Assembly: GCA_017163975.1 (NCBI GenBank)
Contig: JAFFSR010000221.1
Location: forward strand, 1,054,001-1,118,000
DNA: 64,000 nt
Source: Anastatus disparis
Lineage: Eukaryota; Arthropoda; Insecta; Hymenoptera; Eupelmidae
Reading direction: 5' to 3'
Made by a program: the position numbers and the translations under genes. Numbering within the stretch: the first letter of the stretch is position 1; every line of letters starts with the position of its first letter. Under the pieces are notes generated by a model. It had not been told where the DNA came from and did not search any database. It saw only the letters and a program-made list of their open reading frames with translations. Shown here one piece after another: positions 39,785 through 53,979 of this stretch.

Positions 39785-40193
39785 TTTAATTAAATAAAAA
39801 ATGTAGAAAATTTTTGAAATTCTTTAATAATAGTTGAAATACATTTAATAGTACTATTTTCTTGTATCCCTGCAAGCTCTCGCAAGCTTCGTTCACCATG
39901 CATATTTTCTTCTCTTTGTTCTCGAAGTTTCGGATCAACCAATATTTTCATATCTCTAAAATCTTTGTATCTTCACGATCTTTTTGCACATTCGTCAATA
40001 AGAATTTCAACTTGCCAATAGTTAACGCGCGGTACTTAAACCATTTTGCGGGCAAATGAAAGATTTTCATTAGCCACGAAAATGCGTCAAGCATAAGAGA
40101 GATTAAGAAAAAACGAAGAAAGTGAAAAGGCTTTGGTTGTACGCCAAATGGCCAGAAATTCCGAGTGCTTACTCTAAAATAGATCGATGACAC
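39785..40193 (-). pseudogene. Possible decayed receptor-like fragment, antisense in the intron
   Basis: On the minus strand one frame is open from about 40193 to 39785 except for a single TGA near 39948. The translation is less low-complexity than the rest of the intron: a hydrophobic stretch around FLRFFLISLMLDAFSWLM preceded by RNFWPFGVQP, then KLKFLLTNVQKDREDTKILEI, the stop, and KYWLIRNFENKEKKICMV. The order (a WP-containing start, a membrane segment, then a polar stretch with KD and a KICMV-like helix) loosely recalls the N-terminal part of insect odorant receptors. No family motif is decisive, so this may be chance. If real it is a broken copy or an exon fragment. Confidence 0.18.
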
Positions 40194-42238
40194 TCTCTTT
40201 CTCTCTTAACTTTATACTGCATCTCATGTACATATATATACACACATATACACATTTTAACTTGCACCTTATCCCCACTTATAAAGCCGACAACGACGAC
40301 GAGCAAGTAAGAAGAAGAGAAAACAAGTAAGATAGAAAAGAAGAAGAAGAGTATAGTTGTTGTAGTAAAGCATATAAAGAAGCATATATACATGTGGATA
40401 TGCGTGCATGCTCGCTCACGCGAGTCACTCTGAAATAACCCGCGCAAGCAAGGTGCAATGCACGCGCAGTTCACTATACTCTTCTACTATTGCGCACTTC
40501 TTTTCTTTTTTTATTTCTTAGTCTTGCCTTTTTTTTTACTTTATTTCTTCTTCTTGCCTTTTTTTTCTTTCTGGTTTTAAAGAAAGAGAGAGAGAGAAAT
40601 AGAAAGAGGTTCTTTTCTTGCGTGCAAGCTCATTCGCGTTTTGTTATGTAGGGAGGTTATATGCTTTTCTATGCACTCAATGTACTTTTATGGTAATAGA
40701 AAATTCTGTCGGTCATTTTTGTTATTTTGATTTCTTTTTTGTATCGATTTTGCAATTTTTATTCCAGGGATTTTAGAAATTTTGAAAATTTTAATTGTGG
40801 TATTTTTAATGTGGAATTTAAAACGAGAACGGATGATGTAAACTATCGGAGTAAAATATAAAGTTGGATTATTTAGAACTGCTAATGAATCAAGACTAAG
40901 AAGGCACATATTACAGTGATTTATATTTTTAATTTCTTATCGCAAATTTTTTTTTCGTTTTGTTTAGTCACTTGCGCATTCTCGTTTTAATCATTGTAAT
41001 TTTAAACTTTTATTATTATACAAGCCAAGCATTTTTTTAACAAAAAAAAAAAAACATTTGTCATTTCGAATATCATGCCACTTCTGCCTTCATTTTCACA
41101 TGCATACATAAAGCTTCTATCCACCTGAAAAATAAAACTACATCAGATTTATAATTACGTACAATAATATAATTTCTCAGCATAACAAACATTAACATTG
41201 AATTTCTCAAGGACGCACGTACAAAATCTACTTTTACAATCATTACTGCACACACATGCACACTGCCATCACGCATATACACAATTCTCTGATCCAAATG
41301 GAATGTCTTCTCCATCATAATTTACCGTGAAAACCTCGTCAGTTAAAAAAAAAAGAATAATATAATGATAAAAAAAAGAGAGAAAAAAATTTATGTGTTC
41401 TCATCTTTTGAATCTTATACATATATACTGATAGTCAAATTCTACGAAGTTCATAATACGAGGATGCGACGTTTTAGAATAGAATTGAAAAGAGAGACGG
41501 AAAGTGAGCAGCATGTGTGTACGTATGTATGAGTATATATAAATGCAGTTTGAGGCGCACTCTCGCGGACCGAGTATGCACGTTGTATAGAAATGCTTAG
41601 CGCGTTACAATGATGACGCAATACTTTATACCGGTATTAAGATTATTTTATTGATAATAAAAACATTTTTCTTTCTATTTTTGCTTATTCTTTTATTTTT
41701 AAGAAATTTGTCATGATTAATTAATCAATAGCGATTGCTTGATAGATCGTTTTATCAATAAGATTCAAAATTTATTAATTACTCCTAACAGTATAATCAA
41801 ATTGAATAAAAGAAGAATTTCCGAAGAATTTTAAATAAGAAAAATGAATGTTCGAATTAAAAATTCCTAATCTACGATTGAACATTAAGTTTTAAAAGTC
41901 AACAAGTTTGTAACTTAATCTTCAAAAGGTGTATAATACACGGGACATCATGGTCAGGAGAGAAATTGTTTGATGATCGTTTCAAAAGACACTAATCTCA
42001 AAGCCTCCCACAGACCATTAACAGCTCGTTCATCCACCTTGCACTTTCGTGCATTTATATGCACACGGACACATAATACGTATATAGTTATCGCGTATAA
42101 TACTGTTAAACTATATATATACGCATTCACGCTATAATATAGTATAAAACATCTTCTCTTTTAATACTTAACATTCCTCTTGATTTTTTTAAAAAAGTTT
42201 CGACAGTAAGAAAGCGCGCAATTATTTTACACGAGCTC

Positions 42239-42260
42239 TTTCTCTCTCTCTCTCTCTCTC
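42239..42260. repeat. (CT)n microsatellite
   Basis: About eleven uninterrupted CT units inside a longer pyrimidine tract. Confidence 0.9.
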
Positions 42261-43318
42261 TTTTTCTCTTGCGCCTCCTCAACGAGTCAACGTTCTAGAA
42301 TAGGCGGACACGAACGAACGAACGAATGAACGTATAAAGAAGAAAAACGAAAAAAAATATATAAGAGAGAGTGCAACTATATACACGCCTGTAAACTCGC
42401 ATAAAGCACACTATATATACATGTATTGCTTTAGTATATATATTTATTTATACATGTGCACATACATATACACGTATATTTGAGTGTATACGCGAGTTTA
42501 TTGGAGTTTTCTTGGATATCTTTCGAGACACGGTGTTAGGTCGGTATGAGAGATAAGGTAGAGGGAAAGGATTGGTAGAATGTGGAAGAGGAGGATAAGG
42601 GATTCAGAATTTTAGGATTTAAGGAAGAAGTGGAAAATTAATTTGAAAATTTCAGAGAAAGAAATTAATTTTAATTTACAATTATAAAGGTCAAATTGAT
42701 AACAATTTTGGTTGGATTTTAATGAAGGTTAAATAGTTGTTATTTTTAATTAGTATATAGTTGGTACAATGTAATTTTTTGGTTAGGGAAGAAAAATTAG
42801 AAAAAATAAATAAAGGAAATAATGTGCATGATGATAAAGACAATAATTTCGAATATTTGCATGAAAAGACAATTTTCCAAGAAGAAAATTAAAAAGCTCC
42901 ATTCTCTCTTCTCTCTACATATCACGAAAAGGCATTTAAAGCCAAACGAAAATTATATTTATTTAAATGACAATTAACCAAATGGATCTTCCTCTTTCTT
43001 TCTCTCTTGCTTAAACAGAACCTTATTACAAGCGCCAAGAATCATAGATATGAGAAGAAAAGAAGAATAAAAACTCCAATAAAAGATACATGCAAAGAGA
43101 AAAACTTGCAGAGACATACAGCACGATGTATGTATATATATAAAGAAGAAGAAGAAAAGAGAAAGAACATTTCGTCGCGAGTATATAACATATATATGGC
43201 AAAAAAAAGCGCAAAAAGGAAAAAAAAAAGAGGAAGGGGAAGTTCTTTTATAAGTAGTAGATGGTGGGGGTAAAAATGTAGAGAGAAAAAGAGAGTCCGA
43301 CTTGGTTATATAGGAGCG

Positions 43319-43342
43319 CTATATATATATATATATATATAT
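43319..43342. repeat. (AT)n microsatellite
   Basis: Alternating A/T for about 23 bases, followed by a short stretch of more complex sequence (43343-43450). Confidence 0.9.
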
Positions 43343-46300
43343 GCTGTTGGGAAGCACAGAGAGCCGATGCATTGTGGGGGTGTTGGCCTTCAACTTGACG
43401 GCGCAGTTTCACTGACCTGCCTGAGAAACTTGTATATACTCAGGCCATGCTTTTGCCTTCTTTCTTTCTTCTCTTCTTTCTTTCTTCTTTTACTTCATAC
43501 GTTCTATCTTTCTTTCTTTCTCTTTCTCTCTCTTATTCTGTTTAAACTTGTATATTAAAAGCAAAGTATTTTACTTAAGTTTCGTGTGTATGGGTATACA
43601 CGATGCAGCATTGAGGAGAGAAGCACAGTGTATTTTTGGGGCACCAGGCAGAATATGGAGGAAAGGAAGAGAGAGGGAAGTGTAATATGTTTTTAGGAAA
43701 TAATTGAACAAGGCCTTTTAAATTTTTATACTGTCGAGATCTGTTTTATCGACGGCGATTATATGGTACATTGATTTGAGAATTTAACATTTTTTATTCA
43801 TATTTGTATTTTATTTTTATTTTATCGATACATTTTTTCAATTTTTTTTCAAAATAGTTTCTAATTTTCAAAATTAAATTTTATTATAATGTTCATTCGT
43901 TCGAATAAAAGTGCTCACAATCTATTTAGTTTTCAAAATTTAACAAACCGTTAAACAGTTGTCAATCGTGCAGAATAACTTTTGATATATAAATAATTCA
44001 ATTTTGCCCAAAGCGTACGAAGAAAATCGTTCAAGGGGCGACAGATTTTAAAAGAGATTGAGAACGAAGGGTCCAATTGAAAAAAAAAAAAGAAATCAAT
44101 GAAGCGTGGATTTTCTCAATAGTCAATAGTATACTATTCTACCATTGATTTTTATCTCTTTAGATTATCCTCAAATGAGGACAAGGATAGAGGTCCTGTC
44201 GGTGCTTAATACATTTTTCGACTTAATGTGCGGTCTTCTTTAAAACATTGAAATTCCTCATTTTTTGCACGTCATTCTTACCGAGAATGGACGAAAAAAA
44301 AATTTTCTTTTTTGACTAATGACAGTTATTTAGTAAGATTTAAGTTATCTGCGTATCTTTTACATGATAAAAAAACATGCAACGTGTTATTAAGAACGAT
44401 TAATCTCAATAATCATAATAATTTAGTTGCCAGTTTAATTATAATAATTATTATTTTTAATCAAATATTTTGTTATTTCGTCTAATAATTTGAATGAAGG
44501 ATTCTATAAACTTGATTATTTCAAAAAATTATAGATGGTTTCTAATTATCAAAATATTTTAAATTTTAACGTAACACAACGTTTATAAACCCATTCATAC
44601 AAAATAGCATTTTTCAAAAAAATCAATCCTACACTCTTTTTCTCATATCGTCCAAGTCTTCCGAACCTAGAATACAAATCTAAAATAGAAATGGTCACGT
44701 TTCAAGCTACATATTGCGATAACTCATCTTTCAACTATTTCCTTAAAAAAAAAAAAGAGAGAAAAAGAAAAAATAATCTTTTAACTAAAAAATTTCTTCT
44801 CAGCATGCATACAACATTATAGTAATATAACCACAGATTCAGTAGGCGTGTATGGTTCGGCAAGTAATTGCTTTACCAGCAGATGGCTCGACCATAAGGT
44901 CTCTGCTCTTCTTTTTTAATTTTTTCTTTCTTTTTTTTTTCGTTTCCACGAAAGTCTCCTTTTCTTTTTTTTTTCTCTTTTTGTTTTTTTTTTCTCGATG
45001 ATAATGCTGCTGGTTTGGCGTTTGACTCTCTTGTTACTCATGCGCTTTTGGGCTTGTTGTTTTCGGCGCAACGCAAAACGACCGCGTGATTTAGTGGCCA
45101 AAAAAGAGAGAAGCGGCGAACTAAAACTCCCTTTACCTTTTTGAAATAAGAGATTGTATAGTTGTTGATTTTCAATGTTTTTTTTTTTATTTTTATTTTA
45201 TTTTAGTACAGGTTTCTTTTTTAGCTCGGTTGTCTTCTTTTCTCTCTTTTTTTTGTTGTTTAGGTTTGTGGTAGAGGCATCGATTAGGGAGACTTTGAAA
45301 GGATACGGGGGATATTGGGTGTATATCGAGAGGAAGGTTTCGAGTATACGCTGGAATATTCGATGCTTCTGAGTTTATTGGGATCATTTAAATTTAGTTT
45401 TCTTGTTAGATTTTTATGCTCAAATTTTATCAGTAATTGGCCCTCTTCAATATGACCATCTAAATAAGCTTAAAATATCTTATTTTTTTAGAAATTCAAC
45501 AAAATATAATTGCAATGAAACAAATTCTATTTTTAATGTCACTCCTATACTTTTTTCCATTCCTAAAAAAAAACTTAATAAACAACAAGATCGAACGCAT
45601 CCTTCATATAATCCAGCATCGCACAAACTCGTTTCTCAGCCGCAAGCGCGCATAGTTTTGCGGTCGCTTCAAAGTATAATAAAAAAAAAAAGTAATATGC
45701 CCATGCATGTGCATATACATATAGACATACGTTCGATCGTCATTCACCAACATTTTTGTATGGACATATTGTACCGCGTGTACATTTTCCGTCAGCTGTT
45801 GGATTATTTAAAAAAAAATAATCGCTAATACCTATATATATAGATATACGTGTATAAATAAGTTTGTAACTGCGTGTGACGTATCGTGGGAATGGCATCG
45901 AGACTAGTAGTCCGAGGTCTTGTTCTGTTGTATGTATATATGTGTATACATCGCATGTGTTATATGCGTTAAATAAAGAAGACTTTTGCTTCCATTGAAC
46001 ATTATCCTCTGTGTACGTGTGTGCATATACGTTGAAAGGAAGGGTGGTGTGCACGGAGCTTTATGTATATTTTTTTATTTTAAAGGTACAAGTCTACTTG
46101 TTTCTTTGATTCTTTTATTTTTTCCTTCACCGGGTTCGCTTTTTTCGAAGCAAGTTTTGTATAGACTCCGGGGCACAAAAGGCTTCTCTCTCTCTCGTGT
46201 GCGAATTATTTTAAACGAAGTAGAGCGTAGAGAGACTTAGTGAAATGATATTGAAGAACAAGCTTTTTTTTTTAATTAAAAATATTGACATTCAATTATA

Positions 46301-48337
46301 GAGCCTTTTATTCTTGTTATTCTTATGTAAAACGTCGGTTAAGGTGTAATTACAGTAAATACGTTGGCTTTTTTATTATAAAAAATGGTATATTTTATAC
46401 GGGAAAATTACAAGCATGGAAATTGAAATTTTATTCACAGAAATCATTAGTCAAATTATAGTTATAAAAAATTACTTAAACATTTATCTTTGAAAAAAAT
46501 CAATTCAAATTTAACATTAACCTTCATTCCTTTGTACATACTACAATAGTCTTGATAGGATCGTATCGCTCATTTATATCTTCCTCTAAACCATCCAATC
46601 GTAGTAAACATATTAAGCCACATTAAGCTTATTCCCGTCATAGTGTCGTTGATTACGTAATTCTCGCTACGCGCAAGTTACTCTAAAACAATTGTACCTT
46701 AGGAAAAGCTTGTATGTATATACATACACAAGCGAGTCCATTGACTTGTTCGCAATGGAAATGTGTATATATATAGGAGGAGAAGGAAGGAGCCGGAAAT
46801 GCGTACTATGGATTGAAAAGATAAGTATGGTACGTACAAATCGTCGTGTTAAGTTTATTTCTACGAAGTTACTTAGACAATAATGAATTGTTGAATGAAG
46901 ATACAGGTTTTACATTTTATTTAAAGTCGATGCGCTAAAGTATCTATGGATATTAAATTTTCATTGATCATTTTTCATTTAACTTAATGTTTGAAATAAA
47001 TTTTTGAAATATATATTTGAGCAAAATTTATTTCTCATATAAATACGTTCAGTCTAAAATTTATTTCATCTTCTCTAAGCCAAAAAAGCCATTCTAACTA
47101 TGCATCCGTTCTTTAGTACGAATAACAGCTGCGACAGACCAACAAAACACTTTAAAATAAGAAAAAGGAGTAAAAAGGAAAAAAAAAAGAATGAATTTTA
47201 GTCAAACGAAGCGGTGATCGTTCGCACGATATATCGAAAGCCTTTGTTCCCTTCTTCTTCTGCTTCTACTTCTTCTTCTTCTTCAGTTACGCGAGAAACC
47301 GTAGACGCGAAGAGTATAGAGTTCGCCGGCCGCGCCGCAGAGATTAACGCGCTCCTACCGATTGATCCCGTAGAGAGAAAGAAAATAAAGAGAAAAGAAT
47401 AAAAGAGAAAGAGCGAGAGAAGGAGGAGGTGGGAGGATGAAGGTCGGGGACACAGACCGCCCTGATCGAGATCCTTTTCTCATAAGAGTAGTATTATATA
47501 TACATCCACGAGGAATTGCTATGAAGGTGTAGATTTTTTTTTTCATCGTTGCTTAAAAAAATTCTTTCAGTTCGCTGACTCCATTTCGATTGAAGAAATT
47601 GCGTTAGCTGGAAAATTTTAATTTATATATTTATTATTTTAGTTAATGATATAATAATTTGTAATGGTAAATTTTTTACTTCAAGTTATACAATAGAGAA
47701 AAAATGCCTAGAAAAGCATGAAAAATAATCTAAAATACTCGACAAACCTTCACAATAAGGTGAAACACTTTGAAAGATAATACGCGTATCACACACACCT
47801 GCACTCATTCCTCCCTTCGAAAAAATAAGCAAAAAAAAAAAGCAGTTCAGAGTAGCGAAGAAAAAAAAAAGAAGCGCTTCGCAAAAGAAGCAACTGTGAC
47901 TGTTGCACACGAGCGCGTGGCGTGCGCACAAGATTTGTGTATATATATGTATATATAGCTCCGCGTATATGCAACGTGTATCTTCAGCATTACACACAGT
48001 GTGCACCTTTTTCTTCATTCTCTCTTTCTTTCTCTTTTAACACGAGGCTCCTCTCTCGACTCACCTTGGCCGCGGCCCTTCAACTGTCTACGACCCACGC
48101 CCCCCCTTTTTAACTATCCCCTACCTTTTATACTCTCTCTTTTTATCTCTCTCTCTCTCTCTCTCTCTTTCTCGATTCTCTTCTTTCTGTTTCCTTCTCT
48201 TCTTCCTTTCGCTTATATATGTGTTTGTACTTATGTATGTATACATGTATAAATGCACTACCGATGCAAAAACATCAATGTATGTCTCTTTCTCTTTCTT
48301 TCTGTGTATGTATGTTTGTGTATAAGCCACTGGTCAG

Positions 48338-48386
48338 CTTCTTCTTCTTCTTCTTCTTCTTCTTCTTCTTCATCGTCGATGAAGAA
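48338..48386. repeat. (CTT)11 trinucleotide repeat ending in a palindrome
   Basis: Eleven CTT units (48338-48370) run into TTCTTCATCG-T-CGATGAAGAA (48366-48386), a perfect 10-bp dyad around one T. The repeat can therefore fold back on the short GAAGAA that follows it. Confidence 0.85.
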
Positions 48387-51300
48387 TAAGAAGTATATGG
48401 TGCTTCTTTATACTTTGGTATCTTAAAGTTCTGTCTTTCTTACTTTCTGTTCTTTTGCTAACGAATATGTATGTTTCTGTGTATGCGTGTGTTCAATTGC
48501 GTATAGGTTGACCAGAAAGCTTTTTCTTAATCGATTCTTATTAATTTATCTGAAATATTTAGCTCGCTGATAGAAATTGATTTTAAAAATCGAAAATTCA
48601 ATTACTTCAGGATATTAATAGTTTGATCATTAATTGAAGTAACATATATCCTTTCAAAGTTGCTTTAATAAAAATATTATTGTTCAATCATTTTCTTTAT
48701 CTCCTAAGTAAATAGAAAACTGATTATTGTAATTCAAATTGAAAATATAAATATTGCTAATGCTTAGATTTTAAACGAAAAGAAAATCCTAATAAATAAT
48801 AATTAGTTTAAAAATAGAACAAAAATAATAGTAACGAGAATGAAAAAGTTGAAAAACTTTTGCTCTCACCTGTACAGCCAAGTGCATCCTCCTCCTTCTT
48901 CTCTTTTTTTTTTCCTTTTTACCTTTCGCATCCGTGCGCGCGTGCCGCCTCGCCAGTTCCTTTCCCTCTCTTTTACTCCTCCTTCCAATCTATATACACT
49001 TCTTCTCTCTCTCTTCTTCTTCTTTATCTCTCTTTTGTATATATATGTATACTGCGTGCATTGCGTATTATTACCTCGTACCGCCGCCGTTCGAGTGAGA
49101 AAGCATACCTTGGCAATCACCTGTTTCTTTAAAGCGCGTCGATGTATCTTTATGTATATACATACCAATGTATATATACCTATATATACACGCGTATAAT
49201 ATAAGCGATGAACGATGTCATGCTCTTCTTATATGAAAGATTATTATATTGCTTGAACGAATGATGCTGAGATCTTTATCTCAAGGGTATTGATGGTACT
49301 TTAAATGATAGCGTCATTCATGACGGAGGGGATTATGTACAGGTATTGATGAATTATCGGTTGTTTTTCATTTTTTTATAAATTTCATTTTTATTGCCAA
49401 TTATTGATAAGACAAAGGAGAGCGTAATAAATTTTTATTTTTCAAATTGATATACTATTTTTTTAGTGTTTTAGATTTTATTGAAAATAAAAGTACTTTT
49501 TTAATTAAAAAATTTTGTACGTTAATGGCAAACAGGTTGATCGAACATGAAGTTTTTGAAAATTGAATCGCTTGTTAATGTTCGCTTGTCATCACGAATT
49601 AAGTTAATTAATTAAGCAACGAAAATATTATGTTACTTAAAATAAGTAAATTTTATGTACAACAATTTACTTTAATATTGAGCATTACTCGCTTTTCGCA
49701 TTTATTGCGTCATTCAATAAATTCATTGGAAAAATTAACGTTAATCTGTCAGGAAAGAAAATTAAAATATTTATCAACAAATTCTTCGTTTACAATAAAA
49801 TTTGAAAAAAATTTTCTCATTATTTTCATTCCAAAACTCAACTCGTATTCTATTAACTATAAGACTTGATACTCGATAAGAAACATGAAAAGACAAACCC
49901 AGCGATACTTATACTCTCGAGTTAAATCCATACGGAATAAAAGGAAAAAGAAGAAAAGAAATATTCATCTTTTTCTTTTGCGATAGTCAGGGAAAACAAG
50001 TCACATGGGCAAATGTCTAATAATAATCACAGAGCTCTTTAAGAAAAAAGAGAGAAAGGGAAGGGGTGGAGGCAAGTGACCCTTTCTACCTAGGTGGCGC
50101 ACATGTTTTTCAAGTGAATGTTACTACTACCAAAGAATTGATATACACATTATTTTTTTTTTTATTTAATTCAATTTTAACTTTATTTTCCTTCGTTTAT
50201 ACAGTAAAAAGTTTGACGTCAGTAAATTAAACATTCGGCCTTGTTTTCATATGTAAATTGAGGGTTAGATTTTTAAACGCGATTTTTCACGCAAGGTTTT
50301 TTCGTTTAAGCTCAAAGTTTATCCTTTTAATCAAAAAGTTTATCGTACGATTATTGCGATTTTTTTCAACTTTTCAAACTTATTGATAACAATGTTGTAC
50401 AAGTTTTAAAATTGAAATTTTAATGAGATTTTTATTAAACATCCGATCTCGTAGAAAAAATAAATATAAATGGTATATAATTATTTCGTTCATAACTTTA
50501 ATATTTAAAAAAGATATCTTGAGCAATTATTTAAAAAATTTTTTATCAAGACAAGTTTTTAATAATTATTATAATAATAAATAAAAAAACATTTAAAAAA
50601 AAAAAACTTTTATCCTACCATAAAGAAAGAAATTTTCTTTGCAAATCAAAGCCCATAAAAACAGTTTAACATGTCGACAGTCAAAGAATTTCTTGCAATA
50701 CGTATATACTAAAAAAAGCAAAAAAAAAAAAAAAAAAAGGAAGAATAAAAATAAAAAATATTGTATACTTGTATATCCTTTTTCTCGCACCATAAGCGCG
50801 CACAGCTCTCTTTTCTTTTCCTCTTTCTTTACCGAGCTGGCAATGAACGTCCCTGAAGAGTGCCGGCGAACTGTGTGCTGTATATACGCGCGCGCTCTCG
50901 GCTGGCGAACGGCCCTGACATTGTCGCGGTATGCGCACTCGCGCAAGGACCTCCGCTACAGTTCAAACGTGTATATATATTTATATCTTTCTGTATATAT
51001 GTATATATATTCCCCCCAATCTTTCCTTTGTTTTCAACGATCCTCTTTTCTTTCTTTCTGCAATTATTACGTTCGGCAGGTATAACTAGTATAGAAAATT
51101 TACAAGAGAAAAGAGAAATCGCGTGCAAAAACGTTGAGAATCTTTCCTCTCTGTTAAAAGTTTATATAGCCTATTGGTCAAGGTTGAAATGTAACAAAGT
51201 AAGCAAAAAAAGTAAAGAAACAGAAGGTGTAGGGAGCACTGAGCTCTACTGCTCCGATGATAAATCGAAAAAAGAATAGCCAAGGGTGAATTACCGCGGT

Positions 51301-51428
51301 AAATCAGGATCTCGAGTAAAAGCGTTAAAACTTTACAAGTTACGCTCCCTTCGTCTCTTTCTTATAACTTTACAACTGTTTGTAAAGAGAATAACTGGCT
51401 TTAGGCGTTGTTGACTTTGTTTTTGAGC

Positions 51429-51450
51429 AGGAGGAGGAGGAGGAGGAGGG
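51429..51450. repeat. (GGA)n trinucleotide repeat
   Basis: About seven AGG/GGA units. It is purine-rich and non-coding as far as can be seen. Confidence 0.85.
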
Positions 51451-51631
51451 TGTATACATGCTTGATGGTTATAGTACTTAACTGGGTTTAGTTTATTACG
51501 ACAATTTTCCAAGACCCTTTTTTATGAAAAAAATCGAAATTGAAAATGTTACTTTTTTTTTCTCGTCGTCTCAAGTTAATTGAGAAATGGAATCACCATA
51601 TTGTATTCGATGTTAATGAACCTCGTACAAT

Positions 51632-51662
51632 TTGCATTCATTGCTATGGTAACCGAATGCAA
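51632..51662. promoter_or_regulatory. RFX X-box-like site nested in an inverted repeat
   Basis: ATTGCTATGGTAAC (51640-51653) fits the RFX X-box consensus RYYNYY-AT-RRNRAC at every position. It is framed by TTGCATTC (51632-51639) and GAATGCAA (51655-51662), a perfect 8-bp inverted repeat. It lies 2.4 kb before the terminal mex3 exon. Binding is inferred only from the motif. Confidence 0.35.
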
Positions 51663-53979
51663 TTGAAATAATAATGAAAAAATAATTTTTATTCTACGAA
51701 CAAATCAGCCGTATTCGATTTCTTTCCTTTTCAACGATAAAAAGCCACGAAACGCTCATAAATTTTCAAGAATCCTATTAAACATTCCAATAGAAATATA
51801 TCTCTGTATACATATATATCATCCTGTGGCTTTTGGTCGAAAAAAAAAATTTTCGCATCGCTTTGATTGAGACACGCAGTGTTACATGCCACGCCAATAT
51901 AATATCCGAGGGTCTTGTAATGTTCGTTTTTCGGCTGTATATCCAAATGCAGCAAAGCCAGCAGTAGTAAACACAACAGCAGCAGCTGCAGCTATATGTA
52001 TAGACCAGATTTCGAACAGATGGCCGTCGTCGTTCCTCGTCACTACGTACGGAAACGTGCTATTATGTACGTCGTATGGTTTCCCAAGTTAAAAGTTTTG
52101 CCCATCTAAAGTATGGAATATTTTTCACATGAGAATACAGGCACAAGCGGAAAACTTGTCCTTGGAAAATAAGAAATGGCCGTATACTTCAAGGGCTTTA
52201 GATGATCGTTTTACATAATCATCTGGGGGGCAATTTATATTGTTATTGTTATTGGGCGAGAGAATGCATTTTTGGGATAATGAAAATTATCATATGGTTG
52301 CAATGTATGCACTTAGGGGATTTAATGATTATGTCCATTTAGCTGATTTCAATCAAGTAAAATGTTAATGCATTTTTTTTTCAAATTATTATATTGTTCA
52401 AATCTACTGCATTTTATTCAAATTCCATCTATAAAATTGTGCATTTAACATAGAATTTCCAGCAATAACTCCCATTTGACTTATTGCCTATCAAACCTTC
52501 ACTCTCGTTCTAACATTTAGATTGTACAGCCATTAAAGAGAGTCAACGGTCCAATATATCCCTATAGAATTCCCAGAGTTATACTATACAGCAGTTTACT
52601 TCGCAAAGCCATATACTCTTCTGCTCCATTCTTCTTTCTCTCTTTTTTTTCACTTTAATATATAGCGTATATCTATACATATAAATACATATAAGAAAAA
52701 GGGACTGAGGCAGTCGCGCGCGCGTTAGCTCGCTCGCTTGCTCTTCTCTCGAGCCCGAGTATGGAAGCGAGACAGAATGAAACGAGTTTTCTGCAGCTCT
52801 CGCACACACACGGCAGGAGAGAGTGAAACGAAATGAAAGCGAGCTAGGAAAAGGGAAAGAGAGGAAAGAAAGAAAGAAAGAAAGGAAAGGAAAGGGAAGA
52901 AAGAAAGAAAAAGATGAGAGAGTGGTTCACCTGCATTGCTAGCATTGCACTGAGAGAGATCCGAGAGAAAGAGCAACATGCATACACGAGCCAAGAGAGC
53001 AAAACTTTCAAGGCCAAAGGGAGAATCTGTATATGTATACGGGAGGACCTCTCTCTCACTCTCTCAGACTGGTCCAATATACAAGATGTATACTTTTAGT
53101 TTGGGTGGTGGGGGAAGAACCCTTTTTTTCACTAGGCTTGTCTTTTAGGTGGGATTTTAAGTTTCGTTTTAAAACCACGTGGATGGAAAGTTCTAGAAGT
53201 TTGGAATAGTACTTTGATAGGCTGTAATTAATGATTTTTAACGTTTCCTTTCTATATATTCAATAATCTTTCTAAACAATTAAAAAAAGAAACGCATGAA
53301 TAGTCTGATTGGGATTAAAAGAAAATATCTTGGATAGAACAATTGTGATGCAAAATGTTGAGTTGCAAACTGAGCAGTTGCATCAAAGATTCTATTGTTT
53401 CAAAAGCCACGCACTTTTGATCTTTTTGTATTTGCTCGTCGAAATAAAAACCAACAAACTACTCTAAAGCTTTTATTAGTATTTGTTTCGATTTTTTGCT
53501 TTACAAGAATCCATATGGTATTGTTTCGTTGGCAAAACTGAATAATAAAGTCTTTACGTTCGTTATAACGATTTAAAATTTAAACAACTCAATCAAATCA
53601 AGATTGATGAATTCAATTTTATTCAAACATACAAAAGATTTTTAGAAAAATTTATAACTATTATGATTTTTATATTGAAATTAAAAATATGATGTGAAAT
53701 AATATAATACTTTATCACTATTAATTCAGACTGGTTCAAGTTGAAAACTTACTAAAAGCCATTTAGTTATAAATATTACAATACATGACCCTAGATTTGT
53801 TCGATTCAACTTAGTAAAACTTTTTTTTTCACAACCAACCCATTATTTTATATCGTACAAAAGTATTAAACCAATAATCAATACACCAAGTTTCTAATAG
53901 TTTTGTACAACTTTATTACGATTGAAAAGTTTTACTACTAAAAATAATTCACTCTATTTTATAATTTATTCCATTTTAG

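Larger units (their letters stand above)
40194..53979. other. Intron sequence without a gene
   Basis: AT-rich with pyrimidine-rich patches. More complex stretches lie at 41940-42060, 43343-43450, 47210-47370, 48870-49140, 50770-50970 and 52690-53070. These are candidates for regulatory islands, but I recognise no coding or RNA gene in them. Confidence 0.65.

Noticed and set aside
51040..51095. GGCAG|GTATAAC after a C/T tract
   Set aside because: The tract lies too far from the AG and the donor is weak.
50593..51285. Several overlapping open frames on both strands
   Set aside because: They translate to Lys- or Phe-rich low-complexity sequence with no family resemblance.
53120..53160. CTTTTAG|GTGGGA only 0.86 kb before the terminal exon
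   Set aside because: The acceptor half is good but GTGGGA is a poor donor, and a ratchet so close to the exon would serve little purpose.
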